A stretch of DNA of 64,000 nt, from positions 248,001 through 312,000 of the forward strand of contig JANBRJ010000007.1 of assembly GCA_027577595.1 (NCBI GenBank), given 5' to 3'. Positions within the stretch are counted from its first letter, which is position 1, and each line of letters opens with the position of its first letter. The translations under genes were made by a program, and so were the position numbers. Below, piece by piece: positions 1 through 10,613 of the stretch. This stretch comes from Coemansia sp. RSA 487 (Eukaryota; Kickxellomycota; Kickxellomycetes; Kickxellales; Kickxellaceae). Below the pieces are notes generated by a model, which was not told the origin of the DNA, did not search any database, and worked only from the letters and a program-made list of their open reading frames with translations.

Positions 1-1861
1 TGCAACAGATATCTCCACTGCGAAGCTTCCGATCAAGCTTTGTAATCGGTTCATTGCTGAAGCAGAGGCTAATACAGCGTATAAGTTCGATGTAGTTGTG
101 TCAAAGGCTAGGAGCTTCTTCGCAGCCGAAAAATCAATGCAGCAGGAGCCAGCTAAAATCGATGCAGTGATGCCAGCTACGCCTCGTTGTAATCTGAACA
201 ACTGGCCGAAAGTTGTGAGGACTGATAAGCCCTCGGTTGTGCCACGTAATATAGCGTTGATCGAAACAAGTCCGTTGAATGGGGCGCCTGCAAAAATCCT
301 ACCTGCGGAGCAATTGTGTATTGACGACATGGCTAACGAGATCCTGGTTCACATGTTGGTGGATGGCGGGTCGCAGATAACTATTGCCGATGAGGAGATT
401 TGTAAGAAGTCGAAAAGAAAGTTGTATGATTTGGACGCGTCGATACCAACTGTTTTGGCAGATGGCACACACTGTCATGACTGTACAAAGTATTACATAT
501 TACCTATTCATTTCGGTGGCAATTTGCACATTAATACTTATTGTTTGGTGATGCCAGCGATGGTTGATATCCTACTCGGTAACAACCGGCTGAAAGAGCA
601 CAAGAGCGTTTTCCATTGCGAGGAGGACATTGTGTTTATTGCTGAAAGATATAAGCTTTGGAAAATCTCGGGAACAGTGGTTCAGGCCGCGTCAGTTGCA
701 GAGAACGCGATCAAACTGATTACAGCCAACGCAGTGGCAAAGTTAATAGAAGATGGCGATGTCGACTCGATGGGCTGGGTTTGCGTGAGATTTCCCGAGG
801 ACAGTTTGAAGTCTCAATTGTCTGTTGCAGCACTGGCGACGAGTCAGGAAGACCAGCTGGCGACGCTGTGCTCAAGGTATAAGCAGGTACTTGAGTAGCC
901 ACCAGTCAGTCGACCTGTGCCTTGGCGGTCCTGAAATGGACATCCACCTGACAGAGGGGTCTGAACCGGTCGCCAGAGCGCCGTATCGTTTGTCACATGC
1001 AGAGATGGCCGAGATGGAGAAGCATATAGGCGAATTGCTAAAGAGAGGTTACATTTGCACGCCTACGTCGCCTTGGGCTGCTCTGGTGCTATTTGTGCGC
1101 AAGAATGATGGTACGCTGCGCATGTGCGTTGATTATTGCGGCTTGAAAAGTATATGATTAAGGATGCGTTTCCAATGCCACTTATTGATGGCTTGGTTGA
1201 TGAGACACATGGCGTGCAGATGTTTTCGAAGCCCGATCTTGTTCAGTCATATAACCAGGTGCGTATTCGTCATGAGGACATTCCGAAGACGGGTTTCCAA
1301 ACGAAATTGGGATTGTACGAGTACACAATTGTGCGGTTTGGGCTGGCCAATACACCAGCGGTGTTCCAGCGAGTGATGAGCCATGCACCACGCGATTTGA
1401 TTGGCAAGTGTTGCATCGTGTATTTGGATGGTATTCTGATTTACTCAAGGAATGCTGAAGAACACACGAAGCATTTGGATGCAGTACTCCAGCATTTGTA
1501 GGAGAACAATCTACGTACGAAGCCGGAGAAATGCGAGTTTTTCAAGAATTCGATCGAGCTCTTGGGTTATGTGATCACGAAGGACGGCTTGAGAACAGAT
1601 CCAGGCAAAGTGGCAGCGGTTAAAAATTGGCGTGTGTCCGAATTGTTTACTGATGTTCGGGCTTTCCTCGGTCTTAGTGGCTATTATCATCGTTTTGTCA
1701 AAGACTGGTCGTGGATTGCTATGCCACTGACGAATTTGCTGGCGACGAAGGAATTTGTTTGGAATGACGAAGCAGAATCGGCATTTGATAAGCTGAAGGA
1801 ACGGCTGTCGTCTGCACCGATTATCAAGCAGTTTGATCCGAAACGAGCGATCCGTGTTGAA
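1..1861 (+). mobile_element. Ty3/Gypsy LTR retrotransposon pol fossil, partial
   Basis: This is the internal part of a Ty3/Gypsy-type LTR retrotransposon. Translated segments show, in order, a retropepsin-like aspartic protease region (around 340-600, with a DGGSQ active-site-like stretch), a reverse transcriptase (around 930-1500) and the following connection region resembling the Gypsy FLGLSGYYHRF motif (around 1660-1740). The left end lies outside the window and the right end stops where a DNA transposon remnant begins, so no LTR, RNase H or integrase is visible. The element is broken, with a few reading-frame interruptions, and is a fossil. Age cannot be fixed without LTRs, but the motifs are still readable, which suggests it is not very ancient. 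Confidence 0.9.
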
Positions 1862-2561
1862 ACACCCCATTTTACTTTGAACCAAAGCTCCTCAATGGGA
1901 TTTAGAAAGAGTGAGTGTGGAGGCAGATATAGGCGCTTGTATTGTCTGTTTTCTATTAGGTCTCGAATGGCTAATGACGTGTGGATTGGAGCATTGTCCA
2001 TCACAAGATAGTGGTCTTTCATGTTCTTTGCATCAAGTACATCGACTACATTTGAGATGTAGGCCAGAAAGTGCGCTGTCCGTGTGCCAACACACCCACT
2101 AATCCTGAGCTCGCTGCCATTGGCTTTTCTCTTCCTGGCAGCAGAAACGGCTTGTGGCTTTCTCAATGAAACACCAACCACACCTGCGCTAGACATTGCA
2201 CCCAGGATGGTTGTTGAAATGCCTGTTGCCGTGGACACAGTCCCCCTTTCTGGTTTCCCTATCAATGAGCGACCAAAGTTTTTTGGATGTGCAAGTTGAA
2301 TCCAGCCTCGTCAATGAAAACGCAGTTTGTGGCAAAGTCAAGATCGGCCATCTGCTCCCACTGCTCAACCCTTTCGTTTCTCAATGCAATTATTCTGTCA
2401 GAGTTTCGCTCTGCAGGGGGCTTTTCTAGCCTCTTTAGTGTTAAGCAGCATTTGCCAACCAAATGCCTGTATAGTGCTGACACTGATATCGCTAAGCCGT
2501 TGAATGCTCCACATAGACCCTTCTTGATGTGTGCCAGCACTGCAGTTGAGTTCTTGTTCAA
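1862..2561 (-). mobile_element. Tc1/mariner (DD34E) transposase remnant
   Basis: This is a degraded DNA transposon transposase read on the minus strand. The upper piece (2262-2561) carries part of the helix-turn-helix region and the first catalytic Asp in FIDEAGFN. The lower piece (about 1862-2265) carries the second Asp in VMDNAPIH and the Glu in LNPIEELW. There are 34 residues between the second Asp and the Glu, the DD34E spacing of the Tc1/mariner superfamily. The two pieces are in different frames and overlap near 2262-2265, so the copy is frameshifted. The protein ends abruptly after the KVKWGV stretch, at the junction with the retrotransposon, so its C-terminus is missing. I found no clear terminal inverted repeats or TA target duplication. 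It is non-functional. Confidence 0.85.
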
Positions 2562-3154
2562 GGTAGTGGTGGTATTTCTTCAGATTGTTAGGTTTTATTA
2601 GGATCAGTGTTAACTAATCGCATTGAAAGCACAGATAGAAACTGAGAAGCCAATCCATTTTAGTGTGAAATAACAGGCGTGTGGCGAACAGCTTCGCAAA
2701 GCTCAGTTTGCGCCTCTTGCTTCCAAGCGCAAATATAACGCCAGCTGACGCAAGCGACTTTTTCTTGGAACGCAAAATGCGTTATCACCACCGCAACCTT
2801 TTCACCATTCGACGCGTGTACATATCCTTATTTGACACAACTAGTTTTGCAAATTACCGTATTACCTAATCAAAATTCAGTTCAGCCTCTAAAAACTTCC
2901 CACATTCCCTCATCTGCCTTTTTTTCACAGCAAAATTCATAAAGGGACCTATCATAAAAATATAATTTGCTGGCGATCCCCCGCAGTCAAAGACCAAGGC
3001 AAAAGCTGCAACTTCCGACGGAAAGGGGCGATCAATGTGCCTTTTCTTCCCTCATCTTTTCCGATAACATGCATCATTAGCCAGAGCTCCGCTTGAATGT
3101 CCACATTCTGTTGGCACGTGATTAAAAAAACAGCTGGAATTCGGGTTACATGGT
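2562..3154. other. Gene-free stretch beside the transposon remnants
   Basis: No convincing coding sequence is seen. The part near 2562-2870 may be the 5' flank of the mariner copy or older repeat debris, but I could not recognise a terminal repeat. The rest leads to the 3' end of the GPN2 gene. Confidence 0.5.
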
Positions 3155-4138
3155 TCATCGGTGTTCTACAATAGAAAGCCCAGCAATCTTCTCCATGATA
3201 TCTTGACGATCGCTGCTGCTATTGTCATTGTCGTTATCCGCCCTTTCGTTCCGAGGTTTCCCCGTAAGCGCACCATACATAAGCTGCGCATCTCGTGCCT
3301 CAGAAACAAGATCGGTGGTATCTGCAGCCAACATAATGCTCTCATTGCCTTCGGTCAGGGCGCCGAAAATGTACCCGTTTGCCTTGTCTATCTCTTTCAT
3401 CAGATTGGCCACCGAGTGCTTGTCTGTTATGCACAGCGTGCTGAACCCAACCATACTAAAGTCCTCGACGAGCTCGCAAATAACGCGGTTCAGCTCGCCA
3501 AATCTCTTGCTTCCGTCCCGCTGATTTAGGCTGTCCAGGAGGTAGCCAAGATCCATCACGCTCGTGTAGTACTCGAGGTTAAAGTCAAGCTGCCCAAGCC
3601 CTGCCAAAAGATCAATCTTGGAGAGGACGTTTATATGTGGCAGCTCCAGCATCGACATCGTGGTTAGCGAGAGCAGCAGGACGGAAATGAATTTTGCTGC
3701 TTCGGTGCAGTAGCTGGCGTCCACGAGATGCACGCACGCCAAGCGGTAGTCTTGCTTTTCAAGTCGCCGTATGATCGTCCGGATCGATTTGTTATGCGTG
3801 TACAGCTCCACTTGTCCGGGGCAGTCGAATATGATGTAGTATTCGTTGTCAGCATATGGCCTGAGCTTTTCCAAAAGCCACTCGATGTTCCTTTCCAGGT
3901 ATTCGATGCAGTACACCATTCCGCCGTTTGGCCCCAGCTGGTACGCATCCATTGCGTCTTCTAAAGTTATAAGCTCTTCAATGTCTATTGCGCTGCTGTA
4001 CGGCACGTTTTCGTTTGCTGGATCAAGATTCACGATGATCGTTTTGCGCTCAAGCGCATTGAGAAACTGGTGCATTCCAGCGCAATATGTTGTTTTCCCA
4101 GACCCTGGCGGCCCGATCACGATCTGTCCAAACGGCAT
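3155..4138 (-). CDS. GPN2: GPN-loop GTPase 2
   Basis: This encodes a 327-residue GPN-loop GTPase, one of the three eukaryotic paralogues (GPN1/Npa3, GPN2, GPN3) that help assemble RNA polymerase II and III and bring them into the nucleus. The P-loop GPPGSGKTT lies at residues 9-17. The family-defining Gly-Pro-Asn is at 69-71 within LGPNGGMVYC, and the NLDPAN stretch at 37-42 is also typical. The paralogue call rests on overall similarity to GPN2 (human about 310 residues), for example the ID-IEEL region and the hydrophobic LSLTTMSMLELPHINVLSKIDLL region. The start is the first ATG after in-frame stops, and the gene is intron-less. It is followed on the same strand, 231 bp upstream, by the 3' end of RAD3. 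Confidence 0.93.
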   Translation of the reverse strand: MPFGQIVIGPPGSGKTTYCAGMHQFLNALERKTIIVNLDPANENVPYSSAIDIEELITLEDAMDAYQLGPNGGMVYCIEYLERNIEWLLEKLRPYADNEYYIIFDCPGQVELYTHNKSIRTIIRRLEKQDYRLACVHLVDASYCTEAAKFISVLLLSLTTMSMLELPHINVLSKIDLLAGLGQLDFNLEYYTSVMDLGYLLDSLNQRDGSKRFGELNRVICELVEDFSMVGFSTLCITDKHSVANLMKEIDKANGYIFGALTEGNESIMLAADTTDLVSEARDAQLMYGALTGKPRNERADNDNDNSSSDRQDIMEKIAGLSIVEHR

Positions 4139-4369
4139 AGTCTATAGAGCCACAACACAGGGTAAAGCAATAAAGAACGATAGAAAATACACGCTTGCTC
4201 GAAGGAAAAAAAAAAGCTGCGGAACACGCCGTCGGCCCAGCTTGTGCACAGTTACCAGCATTAGTCAGCGCAATAAATGATGTATGGGTCCAGACAATTT
4301 TCAACGTTTTCGACGAAGCACATATCCACGCTTGTTCAAGAAACAATATCAAAGACGGTGTTTGCCTAT

Positions 4370-6697
4370 TTATGCTGGCGACGGATCCACCTCCATGGCA
4401 CTGCCGCCTTGGCCGACAATGTCATCAGCCCCCTCGCCCTTGCTCTCGATCTTCCGGCAAAACTGCGCAATATGGTCGTTGGACCACATGCTTACGCCGA
4501 CCTGCAGCTTCATGTCGAACGGCTGAGCAATGAACTTCAAGAATTTGCGAGTCCTGTCGACAGCCATATCCGTCGACAGACTCAGGTTTGCTTCGGACAG
4601 ACAGGCAGAGATCCACTTTGGAAGCTTTGACCTTTTGTCAGCCCGCGAGTACCGCTTGTCTGCCAGGACCATGATGCCATAGTCCGTCTTTCCGCGCAGC
4701 ACGCGCCCTATGCACTGAGACGCATGGCGGAGCGCATCGAATGTCAGAAAGTCGTTCTCGCGGATCTGGTGCGCCTCGCGCATAAACTCCAGCCGGGCCT
4801 TGAGGATCCTCGACTCGGTGTATTGGTACGGGATCCCAAACATGATCACAGCGCGGCCGTAGTTGTGGTCGAAGTCAATGCCTTCGCTGACCTTGCCTCG
4901 CGCGACAGAGAGAAGAACGGCGCCGCGGCCGTTGTCGCACGCCGTGCGATAGTTTTGCAGTGCCACAGACGTCTCTGCAGCGTCCGGCGTCTCAACGAAA
5001 ATAAGTTTGTGCTTCCACACGTCCTTCAGCACGCTGTTCTCGTTCCACATAGCCACGATGCTCTCCATGTACAGGTACGAGGGGAAAAATGCCACGATGC
5101 CGTCCGGCACGGTGCGCGCCATGTCAATCAGAAGGTCCCCGTAGTTGCGCACCACCGCAGGATCGTTGCGCACCTCGAACTTGCTGCTGATCGTCACCTG
5201 GTCGCTCCCGCGTATCACCACCATTGGCGCAAAGCACTGGCGCGCAAGCGTCATTGTAAACGACTCCTGCACAGCCGGCGCAAACTCAAGCATCTTTGGG
5301 TACATGTCCATCGGCGACAGCGTGCCCGACGTAATCACCACGCTGTGGAACCGCTGGAACACAGGCTTGATGGCGATCGCCGCGTCAAGGCAGACCAGGT
5401 GCAGCACCGGATTAAGCACCTTGGACTGGTCGCTCTCGTACGGCTCAAACAGAACTATGAACCCGGTACTGTATGTCGCACATAGGGTCGCAAACGAAGC
5501 AACCCGCGCCAACGCACCGTACTGCTCAAGATCGACTATTTCAAGCGTCCGCACCAGCGATGCCAATCGCTCTGCGCAAAACCTCAGCGGCTTGCGCTCA
5601 ATATACGTGACCTCTCGTATGTGCTGTAGGAACGACGGCGTTGTTTCGGCCACCACATGCATCACACGCATCCGCGCCTTGAGGTACTCGATGAAGCGCT
5701 TGAGGAACCGTACAAAGTGCTCTGCCTTGCGGATGTTTCCGGGCACGGCCTCGCGCAGCACGCTGTCGGGGAGAATCGGATTTGCCAAAACCATGTCCTC
5801 GTCACGTGCTGCCAGCGCACCACGCAGTCCCTCCACGAGTTTTTCGTACTCGTCCTGAAGCTTTTCCGAGTTTTGGTTCTTCATCTCATCGACTCTCGCA
5901 GTCAGCTTGTCAATGCTATCGGTGCTGGCCCTCAGCGTGCGCTCGTTTATGTCGATGCTCAAGGAGTCTATACAGATGCTGTCAATGTTATGTGCCTCGT
6001 CAAAAACAACGATGGTGTTCTTCTCAAACTCCTTTGAAACCAGCTCTGCAACCTTTGGATCGACCATGTAATGAAAGCTGTATATAATAACGTCGGCAAA
6101 AGGAATCACGCGGCGCGAGAGATAGTACGGGCACATTCCATTTTCGCGCCCGTAGTCGGTTAGATCCTCCAATGTGTACACGCCCGAAGGCACAAGCTCC
6201 GTCGGCTCCATCGTATGTATCTTTTCGAAAAAGTCGCACAGCTCAACATTGCCCTCGGTCTTTGCCTTGCTGCGCACCCACGACGCCGTCATCTGTCTGC
6301 ACTGCGCATCAACCACCGTGCCCTTGCGCTCCTTGCTGACGCGTGGGTGCACGCACAGGTTCTTGCGCGATGTCAGCCCCAGCCCAAGAAAGTCAACGTC
6401 CTGACATCCCTGCGACTGTCGGTAGGCCATCAACCGCTTCAGCTCCGATAGCGCCTTGTCGATCTCTGGAACAGTCCGCGAGCAGTACACGAGCTTCCGC
6501 CGTCCTGGATAGAACTGCTGGTACGCTATGATCAGCGAGAGCAGCGATATTGTTTTGCCTGTCCCAGACGGCATTTCCAGCATTCCGTGCCCTTTGCTGT
6601 CAAGGCTCCTTTTCAGAGCGCACATGTACTGGTACTGCTCCGGATATACATAGTCGTATGGGAAAATGACCGGAAGGTCATCAATGAAAAACTTCAT
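4370..6697 (-). CDS. RAD3: TFIIH 5'-3' DNA helicase RAD3/XPD
   Basis: This is a 775-residue XPD/Rad3 helicase, the TFIIH subunit that opens DNA in nucleotide excision repair and holds the CAK module during transcription initiation. Length fits the family (human 760, yeast 778). Walker A MPSGTGKT is at 42-49 and DEAH at 233-236. The four iron-sulfur cysteines fall at 115, 133, 154 and 189, one residue off the human 116/134/155/190. The helicase motif VI sequence QCIGRVLRG is near the C-terminus. The open frame extends 52 codons further upstream, but the conserved N-terminus begins with MKFFIDDLPV at 6697, so that ATG is chosen. The gene is intron-less and shares a 364 bp divergent promoter region with LUC7. 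Confidence 0.97.
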   Translation of the reverse strand: MKFFIDDLPVIFPYDYVYPEQYQYMCALKRSLDSKGHGMLEMPSGTGKTISLLSLIIAYQQFYPGRRKLVYCSRTVPEIDKALSELKRLMAYRQSQGCQDVDFLGLGLTSRKNLCVHPRVSKERKGTVVDAQCRQMTASWVRSKAKTEGNVELCDFFEKIHTMEPTELVPSGVYTLEDLTDYGRENGMCPYYLSRRVIPFADVIIYSFHYMVDPKVAELVSKEFEKNTIVVFDEAHNIDSICIDSLSIDINERTLRASTDSIDKLTARVDEMKNQNSEKLQDEYEKLVEGLRGALAARDEDMVLANPILPDSVLREAVPGNIRKAEHFVRFLKRFIEYLKARMRVMHVVAETTPSFLQHIREVTYIERKPLRFCAERLASLVRTLEIVDLEQYGALARVASFATLCATYSTGFIVLFEPYESDQSKVLNPVLHLVCLDAAIAIKPVFQRFHSVVITSGTLSPMDMYPKMLEFAPAVQESFTMTLARQCFAPMVVIRGSDQVTISSKFEVRNDPAVVRNYGDLLIDMARTVPDGIVAFFPSYLYMESIVAMWNENSVLKDVWKHKLIFVETPDAAETSVALQNYRTACDNGRGAVLLSVARGKVSEGIDFDHNYGRAVIMFGIPYQYTESRILKARLEFMREAHQIRENDFLTFDALRHASQCIGRVLRGKTDYGIMVLADKRYSRADKRSKLPKWISACLSEANLSLSTDMAVDRTRKFLKFIAQPFDMKLQVGVSMWSNDHIAQFCRKIESKGEGADDIVGQGGSAMEVDPSPA

Positions 6698-7061
6698 TTT
6701 GTGCCTGGATCTAGCAATTAAGCTGGAATTGATTAGAAAATGCCGATAATAAAAATATAATAAAAGTGTGTGTTCGAATTGGCGATGAAAGTATAAGAAC
6801 GACGTTTCGAAAGAGAGAAAAAAAAGGTGCAAAAGCAAAACATCGTCAAACATTTTTTATTTGGCTGCGGTAGCTAGAAAAAACAATTTGCAATCACGTG
6901 AGTCGCTAACAAGGAAAAATAAGCAAGAAAAAATCCGACCTTGCTATATTTTATGGCGATTGCAAGAGGGAAAATAGCGAAACCTGTGATTCCTCCTACA
7001 TCCCCTTTTTAGCTTCTTTGTTCCAATTTCATACTGATATTTTATTTCAAAAGCTCTAAAG
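6698..7061. promoter_or_regulatory. Divergent promoter region RAD3 / LUC7
   Basis: This AT-rich gap separates the start codons of two divergently read housekeeping genes and must hold both core promoters. No clear TATA box, tRNA or other element stands out. Confidence 0.55.
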
Positions 7062-7958
7062 ATGACTGACATGGCAAGGCAGCTCCTACAGGAGCTAATG
7101 GGCGGACTGGAGGACACTGGCACAAAGTACACGGATCACAATATCTGCAAGGATTATCTGGTTGACTTTTGCCCGAATCTACTGTTTGTAAACACAAAAG
7201 CCGATCTTGGGCCATGCGATCTTACGCACGATGATCGGCTGCGCGATGCATACAAAAAATCGCCTGACCACGGTCGTCTGGGATACGAAGAGGCTTTCTA
7301 CGACCGGCTCCAGCGCCTTTCGCACGATTTGCAGCGCAAAGTACGGCGTGCGCTGGACAGAATTACAGCTGAGGCCGATGAACAACTTGTCAATCCCCAC
7401 AAAGAGGAGAAGGAGGAAAGAGCCATTATCCTCGACGAGCGGATCAAACAGGCAATGAAGAAAGTCCAGGAACTCGGGGAACAGGGCCATGTACTCGAGG
7501 CATTCAACATTTACAGCCAGACGGATAGATTAAAGAGCGATCTGAGCACACTGAAGCAGCGCATCGACTCCATCAACCCCATGTTCAAGAACGAAAAAAG
7601 ACTCGAGGTCTGTGATGTCTGTGGCGCGTTTCTGGTGCCGAACGATGCCTCAAAACGGCTTGATGCTCACAAGGAGGGAAAACAGCACCAGGGGTATATT
7701 CGGATCCAAAAGGCGCTTGAAGAACACAAGCAGAAGACCGGCTCTGTGCGCGACCAGAGGGACGACCGCTACAGCGATAATAGGCACTACTCTGGAAGTC
7801 GTCGAAGCAGGCAGCGTAGTGGAAGCGCACATCGGATGAATTCGCGGTCGCCATCGCCGTACCAACGACACGAGCGACGCGGCTACGGCGACCACAGTAG
7901 CAGCAGCGGACGCTATAGAGATAGTTCGCACAAGCGCCGTCGAGATGGCAGATATTAA
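7062..7958 (+). CDS. LUC7: U1 snRNP-associated splicing factor LUC7
   Basis: This 298-residue Luc7-like protein is a U1 snRNP component that stabilises pairing with 5' splice sites. The first zinc finger uses C29, C37, C52 and H56. A helical coiled-coil middle (about 80-170) separates it from the second C2H2 finger with C184, C187, H203 and H209 (CDVCG ... H-x5-H). From about residue 230 the tail is rich in Arg, Ser, His and Tyr, like the RS tails of animal LUC7L proteins and unlike the short tail of the yeast protein. The gene is intron-less, with ATG at 7062. It converges with COX23 129 bp downstream. Confidence 0.95.
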   Translation: MTDMARQLLQELMGGLEDTGTKYTDHNICKDYLVDFCPNLLFVNTKADLGPCDLTHDDRLRDAYKKSPDHGRLGYEEAFYDRLQRLSHDLQRKVRRALDRITAEADEQLVNPHKEEKEERAIILDERIKQAMKKVQELGEQGHVLEAFNIYSQTDRLKSDLSTLKQRIDSINPMFKNEKRLEVCDVCGAFLVPNDASKRLDAHKEGKQHQGYIRIQKALEEHKQKTGSVRDQRDDRYSDNRHYSGSRRSRQRSGSAHRMNSRSPSPYQRHERRGYGDHSSSSGRYRDSSHKRRRDGRY

Positions 7959-8086
7959 CAGGTATTTCAAAGCATTGACTCCCCCCCTCGTAAACAACAC
8001 CTCTAACTCTATTTTTTTTTTGAAAACGGCAAATGATTTTTTAACTCGTTGGCATTTATTCAACTGTTTATCCAAATGTCAATTCT

Positions 8087-8353
8087 TCAGGAACCTCCGG
8101 ATCTTGCCTTTCTGCGTTCCGAAATCCACAGTCTCTTGCACTCCTTGTACGCCGCAAAGACGTCACTGCACGCATCCTTGTCATAATTGCTCTGGTCCAG
8201 GCATTGCATGCTGGCCTTTGATTCTAATGCGCATGGATCCATGAACTTTGACGAGATCTTGTTTTCAAATTCACTCAGCTTGACGCGGCGTGCGCTCTTT
8301 TCGGTAGACTCTTTACGAATTGCCCCGGTAAAGTCGGGATTTGGAGACGACAT
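8087..8353 (-). CDS. COX23: Twin-CX9C mitochondrial protein COX23
   Basis: This is an 88-residue small protein of the mitochondrial intermembrane space, needed for cytochrome c oxidase assembly and copper supply in yeast (CHCHD7 in animals). It has one CHCH domain with cysteines at 41/51 and 62/72, each pair spaced exactly CX9C. The NYDKDACSD and YKECKRLW stretches resemble Cox23. Such proteins are imported by the Mia40/Erv1 disulfide relay and lack a cleavable presequence, as here. The open frame extends 17 codons upstream, but MSSPNPDF at 8353 gives the usual length. The gene is intron-less and converges with LUC7. Confidence 0.88.
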   Translation of the reverse strand: MSSPNPDFTGAIRKESTEKSARRVKLSEFENKISSKFMDPCALESKASMQCLDQSNYDKDACSDVFAAYKECKRLWISERRKARSGGS

Positions 8354-10290
8354 TCTGTGAGCGTTTCTTTGTATGGCCAATAGCAAGAGAATTGAAAAGA
8401 TCAAGACAAAGATAAAACAAAATTAGAGCTACGCTTCTAAAGGTTATGGAATTAGCCAATGGTAAAAAGTTAGCGTTTTTTTTTTATTTTCGGCTGCTCA
8501 ACAGGATAAAATCAAATATGGGCGAATGGAAACAGAGCAATGACGTTTAGTGCTGAAAAAGTATAATATTTCAATTTCATCGAAGACTCGACATGTTTTA
8601 CAATGCAAGCTATGGATTGTTTTGTTGGTTTAAATTGGTTCATCGGGATTAGTTTGTTGTGCTATTATTTCCGAGAAAGGGGTAGTGCGTTCTTGGAATA
8701 GGGAAGCCTTCCTTAAATGTAGCACATAATGTTTTTGTTGGCAGATGGATCATCCCCTGCTTCTGTTGGTAACGCTAAAGCTACACACCAGATGGTGGAG
8801 CCGGTTGGAAAAGAGGGGGAGGAGTTTGAGAGTTTGAGCCAGTTCGTCACTATGTCGTACTCTGAAGAATTCAGGGATGGTACCAGCGAATGAGATCGCT
8901 ATTCTACATACGAGCGTCTGGATAATTCAGTGGTCTGCTTTTTTTTTGCAGCCAATACAATAGTAATGCCTATCGGTCTTGCGGAAAATGGTGTTTCTAT
9001 AGAGCGCGATCGACAGCGTACACTGTTTAATCTTCATTCGCAGCTTTTCTCCTTTTGTGGGTCTGACGGTTACACGCCTTTCACAGGATCGGTGTTGACC
9101 GTTGCACAACAACACGGAAATGGTTTGTGAGTGTGTAGACCATTCCCAATACTTTTCAAATAAGGACATGATTTTTGTATCAGATACAATTTGTAAAAAT
9201 GATCGAGTTGTGTTTACTTTTTTTCCATCCAAAATAAATAGGTTGATTTCTTCAGCCACACAACAAAGCAGGTAAAAACAACGACAAGACATATTTGTGG
9301 CAAAGTGCAGGTTGTAGAAGATGGGCACACACACAGAATGTAAACAAGAGCAGCATAATAACTCAATGGCTTGGTGTGGCAACAAAAGTAAGCACAGAAT
9401 GCATACATATTTTCTTTGTAACGCCTCGATATACAAAGAAGGCAATAATAATCAAGGTGCTTTAATAGAGACGTTTTAGAGAATCAATCAGACCGTTACC
9501 AAAAACCAGCAGCACAACAATAATTGTGCTCTACGACTAATATTAGTTTTATTTTGAGCCACCTGCAGACATATTTTCATAGAGACAATTGGATTGAGCA
9601 AGATAATGGAAATGAACGGGCCGGCGTTTGTTGTTTTAGAAAAGGGAAATATTGTCCATTATGTTTACAGATATAGGTTTTTATTGTTTGTCGAGTTTGT
9701 CTGGCTGTGTTTGAAAAAAAGACAGTCATTGGAAAAACTATTTAGCAACTTCTATTCTGATCGGTCTTGTCATTTATGTTATCAAGCAATAACAGCTATT
9801 ACCATAATAAAAACAAGACTAGCCACAGGCTTGTTTCTGTGCATAGTGCATTATCGGCAATGTAGAATTTATTCTGTTGTTATAGTAGATCTGGAAAATT
9901 GAAAAAATGTTTCAGCCATAAACCAGAAGCAGCATCTTTTTGTTTTATTTTATGCTTTAAAAGGAGGCTGGGGTTATGCCAAACCTTGTGTTTGGGCATT
10001 ATAAAGTGCTAACCACACAGGCATCCTTGCCTCTAAATGCATATACGTGTGCATGTTTGCATATATGCAGGACAAGCGCAATGAACGAAGAAGAATGTGG
10101 CTGTCTTTTTATGGCCATTTTAAAAAGTGCCCAACAGCAGTTTAGAAAAAAGCACGCATCTGTGAAAAATTATAGGGATTCTTTGAAAACATTGTCAAGA
10201 GGCGCTGCCAAAATATTGAAATAGCGTTGAATAAAACCAACAAGTATTGGCCAACATCTGGACCGGCGGTTGCCGAAAAACAAAGCGAAA

Positions 10291-10310
10291 AGGGGGAGGG
10301 GTTAGAGGGG
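10291..10310. promoter_or_regulatory. Triple AGGGG (STRE-like) motif cluster
   Basis: Three AGGGG pentamers lie within 20 bp, at 10291-10295, 10297-10301 and 10306-10310. In yeast AGGGG is the stress response element bound by Msn2/Msn4. The site is about 1.9 kb from the COX23 start and 2.7 kb from the SOK1-like start, so function is only a suggestion. Confidence 0.25.
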
Positions 10311-10564
10311 AAAAGTGGTGGGTGAAATACAGCTCTCCTTTTCAGTGCCACTTGTTCTTAAATTAAAACAAAAAACCGTGGAATAGCTGGGCTGCGCTGG
10401 TTTGCTGATTTGACTTTAAAAAGCCTATCGATAGTATAGAACAAAGCTTGATCTTGTCAAGGAAAATAGGCATTGCTGCCCAGCTAACAGTTGATCTTTT
10501 TGATGCCACCCGCTCTATGACGGGGCTTACAAAGCAGCTGAAAACACCTTGCCATAAACAACAA

Positions 10565-10613
10565 CAGACAGACAGGCAGACAGACAGACAGGCAGGCAGA
10601 CAGACAGGCAGAG
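10565..10613. repeat. (CAGA/CAGG)n microsatellite
   Basis: This is an imperfect tetranucleotide tandem repeat of CAGA and CAGG units, about 12 units long, in the large gene-free region. It produces spurious repetitive open frames on both strands. Confidence 0.9.

Noticed and set aside
4724-5485. 253-codon plus-strand frame opposite RAD3
   Set aside because: It is an antisense shadow; RAD3 motifs are complete on the minus strand.
8927-9445. 172-codon minus-strand frame in the large gap
   Set aside because: It begins at a TTG, is AT-driven and Cys/Leu-rich, and matches no family.
10565-10613. Short-unit repeats resembling an array
   Set aside because: It is a plain tetranucleotide microsatellite, not a CRISPR array; there are no spacers.
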